NCBI RefSeq assembly: GCF_042662685.1
Contig: NZ_JBHSYO010000005.1
Span: forward strand, 186,001-250,000
Length of the DNA: 64,000 bases
Direction of reading: 5' to 3'
Origin: Pseudobowmanella zhangzhouensis
Lineage (GTDB): Bacteria; Pseudomonadota; Gammaproteobacteria; Enterobacterales; Alteromonadaceae
Shown: one piece after another, positions 52,071-61,169 of the stretch
Position numbering within the stretch: the first letter of the stretch is position 1
Layout of the letters: every line of letters begins with the position of its first letter
Program-made: the position numbers and the translations under genes
Notes under the pieces: model-generated
Seen by the model: only the letters and a program-made list of their open reading frames with translations
Told to the model about the DNA's origin: nothing
Database searches by the model: none

Positions 52071-53654
52071 ATGAATGAAACCTTAGTAGAACTCTCCCGG
52101 TGGCAATTCGCACTTACCGCGATGTACCACTTTATATTTGTCCCGCTGACATTGGGACTCAGTTTCCTGCTGGCCATTATGGAGTCGGTCTATGTAATGA
52201 CTGGCAAGGAAATTTACAAACAAATGACCATGTTCTGGGGCAAGTTATTTGGCATTAACTTTGCGCTTGGCGTGGCCACGGGTCTGACCATGGAATTCCA
52301 GTTTGGTATGAACTGGTCCTATTACTCCCACTACGTCGGTGACATTTTTGGCGCACCACTGGCGATTGAAGGCCTGATGGCGTTTTTTCTGGAGTCCACC
52401 TTCGTGGGTCTGTTTTTCTTTGGCTGGAACAAAATGTCGAAGGTTAAACACCTTATGGCAACCTGGCTGGTGGCGCTGGGCTCTAACTTCTCTGCGTTAT
52501 GGATCCTGATTGCCAATGGCTGGATGCAACATCCGGTTGGCGCGGAGTTTAACGTTGAGTCCATGCGGATGGAAATGACCAGTTTTGCCGAACTGATCTT
52601 TAACCCGGTAGCGCAGGTTAAATTCGTACATACCGTCTCCGCAGGCTACGTTACCGGTGCCATCTTTGTTCTCGCCATTTCCAGTTACTATCTGCTTAAG
52701 CACCGCGAAATCGCCTTTGCCCGACGCTCATTTGCGATTGCGGCCAGCTTTGGTTTGGCCTCAGTACTGTCAGTTATCGTGCTGGGTGACGAGTCAGGTT
52801 ACGAAGTGGGCGATATTCAGAAAGTAAAACTCGCTGCCATCGAGGCCGAATATGAAACCCACCCCGCGCCAGCGGATTTCACCCTGATTGGCTTACCCAA
52901 CGACGAAACCGAAACCGTCGATTACGCGATTAAAATTCCGGGACTAATGGGCCTTATCGCCACACGCTCACTAGACGAAGAAGTCATGGGTCTGAAAGAG
53001 CACAAAGTTGAGCACCGTGGGCGTATCGAGTCTGGTGTGATCGCATATGCTTTATTGGACGATGTGCGCGCTGGCCGCGCCACAGAAGAGCAAATCGCCA
53101 CGTTCAATGCGCACAAGGATGATCTGGGTTTTGCCATGCTACTGCAGCCGTTTACTCAGGACATCACCCAATATGACGAAACCGCCCTGCAAAAAGCGGT
53201 GGATTACAGTATTCCACCGGTAGCACCGCTGTTCTTCAGTTTCCGGATTATGGTGGGCGCAGGCTTTTTAATGCTGATTCTGTTTGCACTGGCATTTTGG
53301 TATTCCACCAAGCATCAAATCACTAAACCTCGCTGGTTACTGAAGTTTGCCCTGTTCAGTCTGCCACTGCCGTGGATTGCCTCTGAAGCGGGCTGGTTTG
53401 TGGCTGAATTTGGTCGCCAACCCTGGTCGATTGCCGAAGTTTTACCAGTCCATGCGGCGGTATCTAACCTGAGCGTGTCGGACGTTGTCACGACCTTAGT
53501 CGGCTATACCCTGTTCTATGCCGTGATGTTTGTAATTGGTTTCTATCTGATGCAGAAATTTGCCCGTAAAGGCCCGACTGCGACCTTTGCTGAGCATGAC
53601 CAACATCAGGATGACAACGCCTTTTTGGGGAATCAGCAAGGAGTAAACCCATGA
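52071..53654 (+). CDS. cydA: Cytochrome bd ubiquinol oxidase subunit I
   Basis: Heme-bearing subunit of the bd oxidase, 527 residues (E. coli 522). The ATG at 52071 gives the normal start (MNETLVELSRWQFALTAMYHF); a GTG at 51978 is in frame but falls inside the promoter. His in TAMYHF and AMESVYVMTG belong to the heme sites. The quinol-binding Q-loop runs at about 240-320 (DESGYEVGDIQKVKLAA) and is of the long type. GRQPW near 450 is present. It is followed by cydB with 4-bp overlap. Cytochrome bd is less sensitive to sulfide than heme-copper oxidases. Confidence 0.95.
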   Translation: MNETLVELSRWQFALTAMYHFIFVPLTLGLSFLLAIMESVYVMTGKEIYKQMTMFWGKLFGINFALGVATGLTMEFQFGMNWSYYSHYVGDIFGAPLAIEGLMAFFLESTFVGLFFFGWNKMSKVKHLMATWLVALGSNFSALWILIANGWMQHPVGAEFNVESMRMEMTSFAELIFNPVAQVKFVHTVSAGYVTGAIFVLAISSYYLLKHREIAFARRSFAIAASFGLASVLSVIVLGDESGYEVGDIQKVKLAAIEAEYETHPAPADFTLIGLPNDETETVDYAIKIPGLMGLIATRSLDEEVMGLKEHKVEHRGRIESGVIAYALLDDVRAGRATEEQIATFNAHKDDLGFAMLLQPFTQDITQYDETALQKAVDYSIPPVAPLFFSFRIMVGAGFLMLILFALAFWYSTKHQITKPRWLLKFALFSLPLPWIASEAGWFVAEFGRQPWSIAEVLPVHAAVSNLSVSDVVTTLVGYTLFYAVMFVIGFYLMQKFARKGPTATFAEHDQHQDDNAFLGNQQGVNP

Positions 53655-54787
53655 TTGATTATGAATTTCTCCGCCTCGTCTGGTGGGTATTGGTAGGTGT
53701 GTTGTTAATTGGTCTGGCCATCACCGATGGCTTCGATTTGGGTGTCGGTGCGTTGCTGACGTTGGTGGGAAAAACCGATGAGGACCGCCGCGTGATGATC
53801 AACACCATCGGCCCGCATTGGGACGGAAATCAGGTCTGGTTTATCACTGCAGGTGGCGCGATTTTCGCGGCGTGGCCGATGATTTATGCCACCGCGTTCT
53901 CGGGTTTTTACCTGGCATTGGCGGTGACGCTGATGGCGCTATGGATGCGCCCAATCGGATTTGATTACCGCTCCAAACTGCCCAACAAACAATGGCGTCA
54001 GGCATGGGACTGGGCACTGTTTGCCGGTGGTTTAGTGCCTGCGCTGATTTTCGGCGTGGCATTTGGCAACCTGTTGCTCGGCGTCCCCTTTACCCTGGAT
54101 GACACCCTCAAAGCCACCTATGAAGGCAGCTTCTTTGGATTGCTCACCCCGTTTGCTCTGCTGAGCGGGCTAATCTCGGTGGCCATGTTACTCAACCATG
54201 GTGCCGCCTGGTTGCAGATGAAAACCACCGATCAGTTGTTACACCGGGCACGAGGTGTCTCGGTTATCCTGTCATTGACCACAGTGGGATTGTTTGTGCT
54301 GGCTGGATTGTGGGTGGCACTGGGCCTCGATGGCTATGTGATTACCTCTGCAATCGACAGCGCCGCCACCTCCAACCCGTTAACCAAAACGGTGAGCGTT
54401 GAAGCCGGTGCCTGGCTCAACAACTACAGTCAATACCCCTGGATGATGCTCGCACCAGTGCTGGCTATCGCGGCGGGCTTACTGTGCGCCTGGTCATCAC
54501 TGCAGGGCAAAGGTGGACTGGCATTCGTATTCAGTGCATTGACCATGACAGGCATTATCCTGACCGCTGGATTCTCTATGTTTCCGTTCCTGATGCCCAG
54601 CTCGATAATGCCAGAGGCCAGCCTGACGGTATGGGATGCCACCTCCAGCCTGATGACCCTGAAGATCATGTTTTACGTGGCCTGTATTTTCGTGCCGATT
54701 GTCTTGGGTTACACCCTATACGGATATTGGGTGATGCGCGGGCGTATCAAACAGTCTGAACTTAATCAGCCACACATTATTTACTAA
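53651..54787 (+). CDS. cydB: Cytochrome bd ubiquinol oxidase subunit II
   Basis: A 378-residue polytopic subunit (E. coli 379). The start MIDYEFLRLVWWVLVGVLLIGLAITDGFDLGVG is typical, and so is HWDGNQVWFITAGGAIFAAWP near residue 57. The end has the usual helices up to GYTLYGYWVMRGR. It overlaps cydA by 4 bp. It forms the heterodimer core with CydA. Confidence 0.95.
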   Translation: MIDYEFLRLVWWVLVGVLLIGLAITDGFDLGVGALLTLVGKTDEDRRVMINTIGPHWDGNQVWFITAGGAIFAAWPMIYATAFSGFYLALAVTLMALWMRPIGFDYRSKLPNKQWRQAWDWALFAGGLVPALIFGVAFGNLLLGVPFTLDDTLKATYEGSFFGLLTPFALLSGLISVAMLLNHGAAWLQMKTTDQLLHRARGVSVILSLTTVGLFVLAGLWVALGLDGYVITSAIDSAATSNPLTKTVSVEAGAWLNNYSQYPWMMLAPVLAIAAGLLCAWSSLQGKGGLAFVFSALTMTGIILTAGFSMFPFLMPSSIMPEASLTVWDATSSLMTLKIMFYVACIFVPIVLGYTLYGYWVMRGRIKQSELNQPHIIY

Positions 54788-54798
54788 GGAGAACACTT

Positions 54799-54915
54799 AT
54801 GTGGTATTTCACCTGGATATTAGGCGTACTGCTGGCATGTTCTTTCGGTATTATTAACGCTATGTGGTTAGAGTCGACCGAAGACATGGATCGCCGTGAC
54901 GAACACGAGCAATAA
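54799..54915 (+). CDS. cydX: Cytochrome bd small subunit CydX
   Basis: A 38-residue single-span protein (MWYFTWILGVLLACSFGIIN... ending DRRDEHEQ). W-Y-F-T-W and a charged tail match CydX (E. coli 37 aa). The ribosome site is AAGGAG with 8 nt spacing. It stabilises the heme arrangement of CydAB. It lies 11 bp after cydB and overlaps the cydD start by 20 bp. Confidence 0.93.
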   Translation: MWYFTWILGVLLACSFGIINAMWLESTEDMDRRDEHEQ

Positions 54916-56512
54916 CCCCACCCCCGTCCTGCGTGACTGGTTAAAACAACACGGACGGGCCTGGCGGCCCGTTTTGTTGTGGATCAATCTGCTGCAATTA
55001 CTGCAGTTTGGCGCGTCGCTGACGATGTATTGGCTGTTGGCCGACATAGTTCATCGCCTGATTGTGACCGACGCAACAGTGACGATGCACGACTTAATCT
55101 TGCTATTGCTGGCTTTGTTGACCCATCTCGCCAGCCAGGCCAGCAGTCAGCACCTCAGTGTTAAATTACAACTGAGCGTGCAGCAGCACATAAGCCATCA
55201 ATTGCAACAACAGTTTTATCAGCGCCAATATGCGATGATCCGCCAGCAAGATACACGCTACTGGCAAAACCTTTTTATCCAACAGATTCCTGCGCTTGGG
55301 CGTTATGTGGCGCACTATGAGCCGCAGATGCGTTTTGCCGTTGTCACTCCACTGATTATTTTATTGATTGCCTGGCCAATTAATTGGGTAGTCTCGATGG
55401 TACTGCTGCTCTGCATGCCTGTGGTGCCGCTATTTATGATTCTGGTCGGCAAAGGTGCTGCCAGCCTGCATCGCCAACACTTTGTGGCCCTGACCAGACT
55501 GGGCAGTCTGTTTGCCGACCGCTTGCGTGCCTGGGATATGTTGCAGGTATTTAATGCCTTTCCACGCCAATCCGAGCACTTGCAGCGTGCCAGCCAATTG
55601 CTTAATCAACGCACGCTGGCCGTGGTGCGTATCGCGTTTTTATCCAATACCGTACTGGATTTTTTTTCTACCCTGTCTGTGGCGCTGGTCGCCGTGTTTG
55701 TAGGATTCAGCCTGCTGGGTGAAATACATTTTGGTCCACCATTAACCTTACATAGCGGATTGTTTTTATTGTTGGCTGTGCCACTGGTTTTTGCAGAGCT
55801 TAAACAACTGGGCCGTCTGTATCACTTCAAGGCGGAGGCCACCGCAGCACTGGCAGCTTTGCAGTCGCAACTAGAAATGCTCAATACCCACAATTCCTCC
55901 AGCGAATTTTGCGGGCTGCAATGGCATGAATACCGGATCCCGCAGCCTGCGCTATATGCACAGCAATTAACGCTGCAGCCCGGTGATAAAGTGTGGTTAC
56001 GGGGCGCATCAGGTGCCGGTAAATCTGTGTTACTTGAGGCGCTGATGGGCTGGCGCCCGGCTAGCCACCAACTTAATTCTGAATGTGCCTATCTAACCCA
56101 ATCCCCACTGTTAAGTGGCCAGACACTGCGCGACAACTTGTGCTTAGGCGAGGACATGTCCGATACCCAATTGCTTCACGCGTTGCGTCAGGTAGAGTTG
56201 GACGACTGGCTATGCCAGCTGACTAATGGACTCGATAGCCAGTTTGGCGATCATCCACCTTTGTCTGGTGGGCAACTGCAACGGCTAGCGCTGGCGCGCA
56301 TCTTGTTGCACCCACGTCCGCTGGTATTGCTGGATGAGCCCACCGCGCATCTGACCGAAAATCTGCATGTCAGCCTGTGTGCGTTACTGGAATATCATCT
56401 GCGTGATAAAACTGTGATCTGGGCATCGCACAAACCCCTGAATCAGGCGTGGTTCAACCGTTGCTGGGATATTCAGCATGGTGAGATTGAGGAGCAAATA
56501 TGCCAGCCTTGA
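54896..56512 (+). CDS. cydD: ABC exporter CydD
   Basis: Half-exporter of glutathione and cysteine needed for bd assembly, 538 residues (E. coli 588). The start is a GTG inside cydX. Six TM helices occupy about 1-300. The ATPase domain has Walker A GASGAGKS (about 370), the signature LSGGQLQRLALARILL and Walker B LVLLDEPTAHLTE. It is shorter than E. coli CydD, mainly in the N-terminal region and the linker. It overlaps cydC by 13 bp. It is joined to cydABX here, whereas E. coli keeps cydDC apart. Confidence 0.9.
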   Translation: MTNTSNNPTPVLRDWLKQHGRAWRPVLLWINLLQLLQFGASLTMYWLLADIVHRLIVTDATVTMHDLILLLLALLTHLASQASSQHLSVKLQLSVQQHISHQLQQQFYQRQYAMIRQQDTRYWQNLFIQQIPALGRYVAHYEPQMRFAVVTPLIILLIAWPINWVVSMVLLLCMPVVPLFMILVGKGAASLHRQHFVALTRLGSLFADRLRAWDMLQVFNAFPRQSEHLQRASQLLNQRTLAVVRIAFLSNTVLDFFSTLSVALVAVFVGFSLLGEIHFGPPLTLHSGLFLLLAVPLVFAELKQLGRLYHFKAEATAALAALQSQLEMLNTHNSSSEFCGLQWHEYRIPQPALYAQQLTLQPGDKVWLRGASGAGKSVLLEALMGWRPASHQLNSECAYLTQSPLLSGQTLRDNLCLGEDMSDTQLLHALRQVELDDWLCQLTNGLDSQFGDHPPLSGGQLQRLALARILLHPRPLVLLDEPTAHLTENLHVSLCALLEYHLRDKTVIWASHKPLNQAWFNRCWDIQHGEIEEQICQP

Positions 56513-57990
56513 TTACCCTGACTCTGGCATCTGTCCACCTGCTCGCGGGTCTTATTCTGCTGATATTCTCTGCCTGGTTTATCGCCGCCTGCGCCATCGC
56601 AGTGCCGGGTTTTAATTATCTGCTGCCTGCCGTGGTAGTGAGGGCATTGGCTCTAATCCGCATTGCCGCAGGCTATGGCTACCTGTACTTTGGCCATCAA
56701 CATATGCTGCAACGCCTCGGCCGGTTACGGCTGGGCTTGTTTGCACGCTTGCAGCAACAGCGCATTCTCGATCGTGCCGCCAGCACTGAAGCGATGAGCG
56801 ACGCCATCGACACGCTTGCCAACGCCTGGATTGCCTGGATTAGCCAACTGGCCGGTAGCGTCTTGATGTTGTTGATCGCACTAATTACAAGCGCCTTTTA
56901 CAGCCCGGCCTGGTTTGGCTTTATCGCCTTGCTGAGCGCGATGGTCATATTGTTATGGTTACATCACTATCGCCAGTCACGCGGCATCGCCGCGCAGCGG
57001 GCAGATGCGCGCAGCGCATTTGAACAGCGCAGCGAGCGCTATTTTCAGGCAGCACCGCTTTGGCACCTGGGGGCAGCAAGTTTTCAAATGCCAAGCGCAG
57101 ACAAGGTATGGGACGCGGAGCTGCGCGAACAACATGCCATCAACTGGCATCTACTGCTTCTGCAAGCCGGCAGTATGGCGCTGCTGATATTAATGATCTG
57201 GATGCAAGATGACAGTGCACAAGGACACGCGGAGTTTCTGATCCCGGTAATGCTGCTACTGGCAGCCAGAGATTGGCTGGCTAATGGTTTTAGTGCCAAT
57301 CAGGCCTGGGTTCGCGACCAACATGCCAACACCCAACTGGCAAGCCTGCCGTTACAACCGCTGACCCGCAAAACTGCCCCCGATCCGGTGACCTCAATGC
57401 AGATTAAAGAGCTAAAGCCTGATGGCCGACCTGTAGCGCCGGTATCCATGACGTTGCCGGCCAGCGGGATCTGTTTGCTGCGTGGCAGCTCCGGCAGCGG
57501 CAAAAGTAGCCTGCTACAGGCGATTGCCGGGCTTATTCCCGCCAGTGGCTCACGGGAAATGGATGGCATCCCGCTACCAAACGGGTTATGTGACGCCATG
57601 CGTTATGTGGAGCAATTCCCCCAGTGTCTGAACGGTACTCTGCTGGAAAACCTGAAAGTCGCCAATCCCGATCTCACTGAACCAGAAGCCTTCAATGTTT
57701 TACATGCTGTTGGTCTGGGTTATCTGACGGATTTACATGATTGGTTGGGAGTTGGCGGACGACGTCTGTCCGGCGGTGAACTAAAGCGACTGGGGCTGGC
57801 AAGGGCAAAGATAGCAGATCGACCTGTTTGGTTAGTGGATGAACCCTTTGAAGGGCTGGATCAGGAATATATGCATGCGCTTTGCCAGTGGTTACAGGCG
57901 CAGGCACAACAGCGTCTGATCCTGATCGCCAGTCATATTGAGCCAACGGCACTGCGTATTCATCAATCGCTAAATCTCGACGACCGCTGA
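56500..57990 (+). CDS. cydC: ABC exporter CydC
   Basis: Partner of CydD, 496 residues (E. coli 573), so about 75 residues shorter. TM helices occupy about 1-270 and the ATPase domain follows: RGSSGSGKSS as Walker A (about 328), the signature LSGGELKRLGLARAKI, and WLVDEPFEGLD as Walker B. Signature and Walker motifs are intact in both chains. The stop is 13 bp from the convergent hypothetical gene. With CydD it sets the periplasmic redox state for the oxidase. Confidence 0.9.
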   Translation: MPALITLTLASVHLLAGLILLIFSAWFIAACAIAVPGFNYLLPAVVVRALALIRIAAGYGYLYFGHQHMLQRLGRLRLGLFARLQQQRILDRAASTEAMSDAIDTLANAWIAWISQLAGSVLMLLIALITSAFYSPAWFGFIALLSAMVILLWLHHYRQSRGIAAQRADARSAFEQRSERYFQAAPLWHLGAASFQMPSADKVWDAELREQHAINWHLLLLQAGSMALLILMIWMQDDSAQGHAEFLIPVMLLLAARDWLANGFSANQAWVRDQHANTQLASLPLQPLTRKTAPDPVTSMQIKELKPDGRPVAPVSMTLPASGICLLRGSSGSGKSSLLQAIAGLIPASGSREMDGIPLPNGLCDAMRYVEQFPQCLNGTLLENLKVANPDLTEPEAFNVLHAVGLGYLTDLHDWLGVGGRRLSGGELKRLGLARAKIADRPVWLVDEPFEGLDQEYMHALCQWLQAQAQQRLILIASHIEPTALRIHQSLNLDDR

Positions 57991-58003
57991 TACGCGCTGC
58001 AGG

Positions 58004-58798
58004 CTACTGGCACAACGGCTCTGGATAATTCACCTTAAGCGCGCTGATCAGCGCATTGACCTGATCATCGTGCTGACTTTGTTGCCACTGACAATAAGCC
58101 GCATTTGGCCCGTAGCGCACCAGATAGTTTTCCAGCGTAGCCATCATCTGGTAGCCCACGGTTTCCAGCTCATCATCGTGCCGGCGGGCCAGCGGCGCAT
58201 AGTCGATTAACCACAGACCATGTTGATCACCGTCAGCCATCAGCGCATTAAATTCATTCACAGCCTGATAATCGCGGTTATCGCGAAACATGGCATACAC
58301 CAACAAACGCCGATCAAGTTGACTACCGCTGCGGCGCAACGCGTTATCCATAACAGGATGAAATTGCCCCCAGCCCTCACCAACCAGTGGCGCTGGTGCT
58401 ACAGCCATCATACGTGCGACTAAATACTCAGCGTTTTGTGAAAGCACCTGTAATGTCAGCGCTGCATCGGCGTCTAACGGTAACCACTCACTCATATGGC
58501 TATAACTGTTGGCCTGAACAATCTGTTGCATCTTCGCCAGTTGTTGCGCCACTGCATCCTCGTATCGTTGGTTAATTTCCTGACGCTGAGCATGCCAGCG
58601 CGCTGAATCTACCAGTGGACAACCAAACTCATCAGGCTCGACCAAATCAGGCGGTGGCATCAAGCTGAGTACCAGTGCCGAGGCTTGGCAATGCTGGCTC
58701 AGCCAGTGCTTGAGTTGATGGTGATTTTCGGGCGTTTGCGCCCATACCCAGCCCGGAGACAGGCTGACGATCATAAAAACAATGGCTGCTCTTAACAT
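58004..58798 (-). CDS. Exported hypothetical protein
   Basis: A 264-residue protein with signal peptide (MLRAAIVFMIVSLSPGWVWA). Mature part is helical, with four cysteines (HC36, CP about 60, CQW near 242 and the C-terminal LCQ). I do not recognise a family. It overlaps the upstream 122-aa gene by 7 bp, so the two form an operon. It is convergent with cydC at 13 bp, with no terminator evident. Confidence 0.75.
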   Translation of the reverse strand: MLRAAIVFMIVSLSPGWVWAQTPENHHQLKHWLSQHCQASALVLSLMPPPDLVEPDEFGCPLVDSARWHAQRQEINQRYEDAVAQQLAKMQQIVQANSYSHMSEWLPLDADAALTLQVLSQNAEYLVARMMAVAPAPLVGEGWGQFHPVMDNALRRSGSQLDRRLLVYAMFRDNRDYQAVNEFNALMADGDQHGLWLIDYAPLARRHDDELETVGYQMMATLENYLVRYGPNAAYCQWQQSQHDDQVNALISALKVNYPEPLCQ

Positions 58799-59160
58799 TT
58801 TAACGCTTGCTCCCGCACCAGATTCTGTAACTGCCGGGCAGTGCCGAGACCGTAGCCGTCCTCATCCCACGCATTGTTACGATAGCTTTCAACCAGAGAC
58901 TCCAATGCCTCACCAGCTTGCGTAAGTAACGTCTGACAATCTAATCCCGGAGACAATCCGGCAAGCAAGGCTTCACAGCGGTTCAGTGCCTGCATTTCAA
59001 TTTGACCCACATTACCCCAATGCCAGCTGTTTTCAATTTTGCGCTGTGCACTGATCCGTTGCCGGGCGATTTCCTCACGCCATTGTCTGCGAATGAGATT
59101 CGGCGTGAGTGGGCGACTGGCCTGCCAGCGTCGCCAGAGCCTTTCGACTTGGTGCCACAT
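58792..59160 (-). CDS. Hypothetical protein
   Basis: A 122-residue basic, helix-rich protein without a signal peptide (MWHQVERLWRRWQASRPLTP). It has three cysteines, one at the very end. It is unknown to me. It overlaps the exported gene downstream by 7 bp; the pair is probably specific to this lineage. Upstream is the terminator of the TonB-domain gene. Confidence 0.65.
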   Translation of the reverse strand: MWHQVERLWRRWQASRPLTPNLIRRQWREEIARQRISAQRKIENSWHWGNVGQIEMQALNRCEALLAGLSPGLDCQTLLTQAGEALESLVESYRNNAWDEDGYGLGTARQLQNLVREQALKC

Positions 59161-59192
59161 AGCTGCACTCCTGACATTCTGCGTATCTGGTA

Positions 59193-59216
59193 CAAAAAAG
59201 CGGCCGGGGTCGCTTG
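59193..59216 (-). terminator. Probable terminator after TonB-domain gene
   Basis: AAGCG...CGCTT imperfect stem on the reverse strand followed by TTTTTTG, 6-10 bp past the stop codon. Confidence 0.6.
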
Positions 59217-59221
59217 GTTAA

Positions 59222-60277
59222 CTATGAGTCCTGCATTTCTACCAAAGTAACTTTAGTCCCGGGTTGACCTTTTAACAGCACGCTACACGCCCCCCAGCTT
59301 TCAGGAATATTCCACTGACTATCCAGAGCGAATGTGTATGTTTCACGCCGTTTTTGACATCGAATCTCCAGTCCATCGATCTGCCCTTCAAGTGATGTAA
59401 AAGCAAATTGACTACGTATCAATTGATGCAAAACAACCGCCCGCTCATCCAGACTGAGTTTAACCGGAACCATACCTTCAAAATTGTCGATTTTTTCTAC
59501 GTAGCTGGCTAATTGTTTTATCTCTGTCCGTTCATCACTGCCACTGACAAAACTCAGTGATTTATATAAATTAATGGCCTCCGCCCAACGACCTTCATCC
59601 ACCAGCAAGGCAAATGCCGTGGCTCCCAATGAAAAGCCAGCATCACCCACATAGAATTTTCTGATATGGCGTTGAAAATCATAATAGGTTGCGATTGCAC
59701 CTTGGAGGTGGGTTATCTGCGCGGCCGTGTCCTTGCGACTGGCGGCAATTTTAGCCGCATAAAAATGATAAAAACTTTGTTCGTAACCGTTACCGATATT
59801 ACTTTCAAAATCCGTTAGCAACGTCGCCGCAATGTCGAACCGATCCTGGTCTAATGCACCAGCGATTTCTTTTAGCTTAACCAAACCTTTTTTGGTGGCG
59901 CCCGACCTTCCCTCTGCCAAAACAAAATCAAGTTGGACTTTATTTGCACAGGACTCCACTGGCTGACCGTTTTCCATTGCCGGTTCATATCGCCACTTTT
60001 TCAAAGCTTTTATGGCTTCTCTTTCAAATCCGCGTCCACCAGACGAGTCCAATACAACAGGATCTACCACCCGTCCCTTCTGATTCACTACAAAGCTGAC
60101 CTTCACCCAGCCTTGCTGGCCTATCCTCGCACTTTCTGGTGGATACTCTGGATGAACACGCTTCACCGGAATCGGATCGATTGCCTCTGCAATTTTCAAT
60201 GAGGTAGGTTTCGTGGTTTGAGCATAGGTAGATGAAGCTAAGATGACGCTCGCAATCAGGATTATGATTCTGCGCAT
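59222..60277 (-). CDS. Exported protein with TonB C-terminal-like domain and helical repeat region
   Basis: A 351-residue exported protein. A short signal peptide (MRRIIILIASVILASSTYA) replaces the N-terminal anchor of TonB. Residues about 36-118 are a TonB-C-like domain: VHPEYPPESARIGQQGWVKVSFVVNQKGRV, then FEREAIKALKKWRYEPA. There is no proline-rich linker. Residues 130-290 form helical, TPR-like pairs. It is unlikely to be an energy transducer; a free periplasmic domain protein is the safer call. It is a single gene, upstream of the two-gene unknown operon and downstream of the esterase. Confidence 0.75.
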   Translation of the reverse strand: MRRIIILIASVILASSTYAQTTKPTSLKIAEAIDPIPVKRVHPEYPPESARIGQQGWVKVSFVVNQKGRVVDPVVLDSSGGRGFEREAIKALKKWRYEPAMENGQPVESCANKVQLDFVLAEGRSGATKKGLVKLKEIAGALDQDRFDIAATLLTDFESNIGNGYEQSFYHFYAAKIAASRKDTAAQITHLQGAIATYYDFQRHIRKFYVGDAGFSLGATAFALLVDEGRWAEAINLYKSLSFVSGSDERTEIKQLASYVEKIDNFEGMVPVKLSLDERAVVLHQLIRSQFAFTSLEGQIDGLEIRCQKRRETYTFALDSQWNIPESWGACSVLLKGQPGTKVTLVEMQDS

Positions 60278-60330
60278 GTTTACTGTCCTTAGTAATTAAA
60301 TATAACGATGTTCCCTGTGATTACGTCCTT

Positions 60331-61161
60331 TTATAAAGTATCTGACAGAAAAAGCCAACGAACCGCCTGAGGGAAATAACCTCGCCAGAAGGCTTCATTA
60401 TGCTGCGCATCAGCCTGCACCACGGCACGGATTTGCAGCGGACTCTGGCCATAGGCCAGTAACTGCTGATACATGGCAAGCATATCACCCTGCATGGTAT
60501 CCCCTTCCATGCCGCCGACCAACATAAACAAGCGACTATCCTGCTTGGGAAGGTGGCTTAGCGTAAACGCTTTGACGTCATCGCTATACCAGTAGGAGGG
60601 TGAAAAAATACCCGCTTTGCTGAAGGTTTGTGGGTAGTTGAGCAGCAGATAATGGCTCATCAGGCCGCCCATGGAGCTGCCCATCACCCCAGTATGCTCA
60701 CGCCCGGCCAGCGTACGAAACTCAGCATCCACCCAAGGTTTTACGCTATTGACGATAAAATCAGCATAGTCTTCACCACTGGCCTGACCAAAGCGGGCAT
60801 TCGTCCAGGGGCTCAATTCCAGCAAACGTTGCTGCTCACCATGGTCAATCCCTACCACAATCAGCTTCAGGCCTTGTGACGCTAACTTATCCAGGCTCTC
60901 ATCCACCTGCCATTCACCTGCATAGGCGGTTGACTCATCAAACAGGTTTTGCGCGTCATGCATATACAGTACGGGATAGCGTTGCTGACTATCGTCATAC
61001 CCTGGTGGCAGGTAAATACGCAGGGTGCGCTGATCGCCGTTAAAGTCGGCAACTTCACGCAGGAGCACCTGGCCGTTTGCCTGGTCGGCAGGCGCAGCGC
61101 CAGCCAAGAACCCAGTAACATTAACTAACCCTATGCAGAATGCGACCAGCCAGATTCTCAT
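60331..61161 (-). CDS. Secreted esterase (alpha/beta hydrolase, Fes/esterase D type)
   Basis: A 276-residue exported esterase. Signal peptide ends near AGAAPA. The oxyanion motif is VLYMHDAQNLFD, the nucleophile is Ser163 in GVMGSSMGGLMS, and the His is in ADAQHNEAFW. It belongs to the family of feruloyl/enterobactin esterase-like enzymes found next to alpha-glucan genes. The start lies 8 bp from the amylase stop, so it is third in the GH31-GH13-esterase operon. Confidence 0.88.
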   Translation of the reverse strand: MRIWLVAFCIGLVNVTGFLAGAAPADQANGQVLLREVADFNGDQRTLRIYLPPGYDDSQQRYPVLYMHDAQNLFDESTAYAGEWQVDESLDKLASQGLKLIVVGIDHGEQQRLLELSPWTNARFGQASGEDYADFIVNSVKPWVDAEFRTLAGREHTGVMGSSMGGLMSHYLLLNYPQTFSKAGIFSPSYWYSDDVKAFTLSHLPKQDSRLFMLVGGMEGDTMQGDMLAMYQQLLAYGQSPLQIRAVVQADAQHNEAFWRGYFPQAVRWLFLSDTL

Positions 61162-61169
61162 TACCGTTC

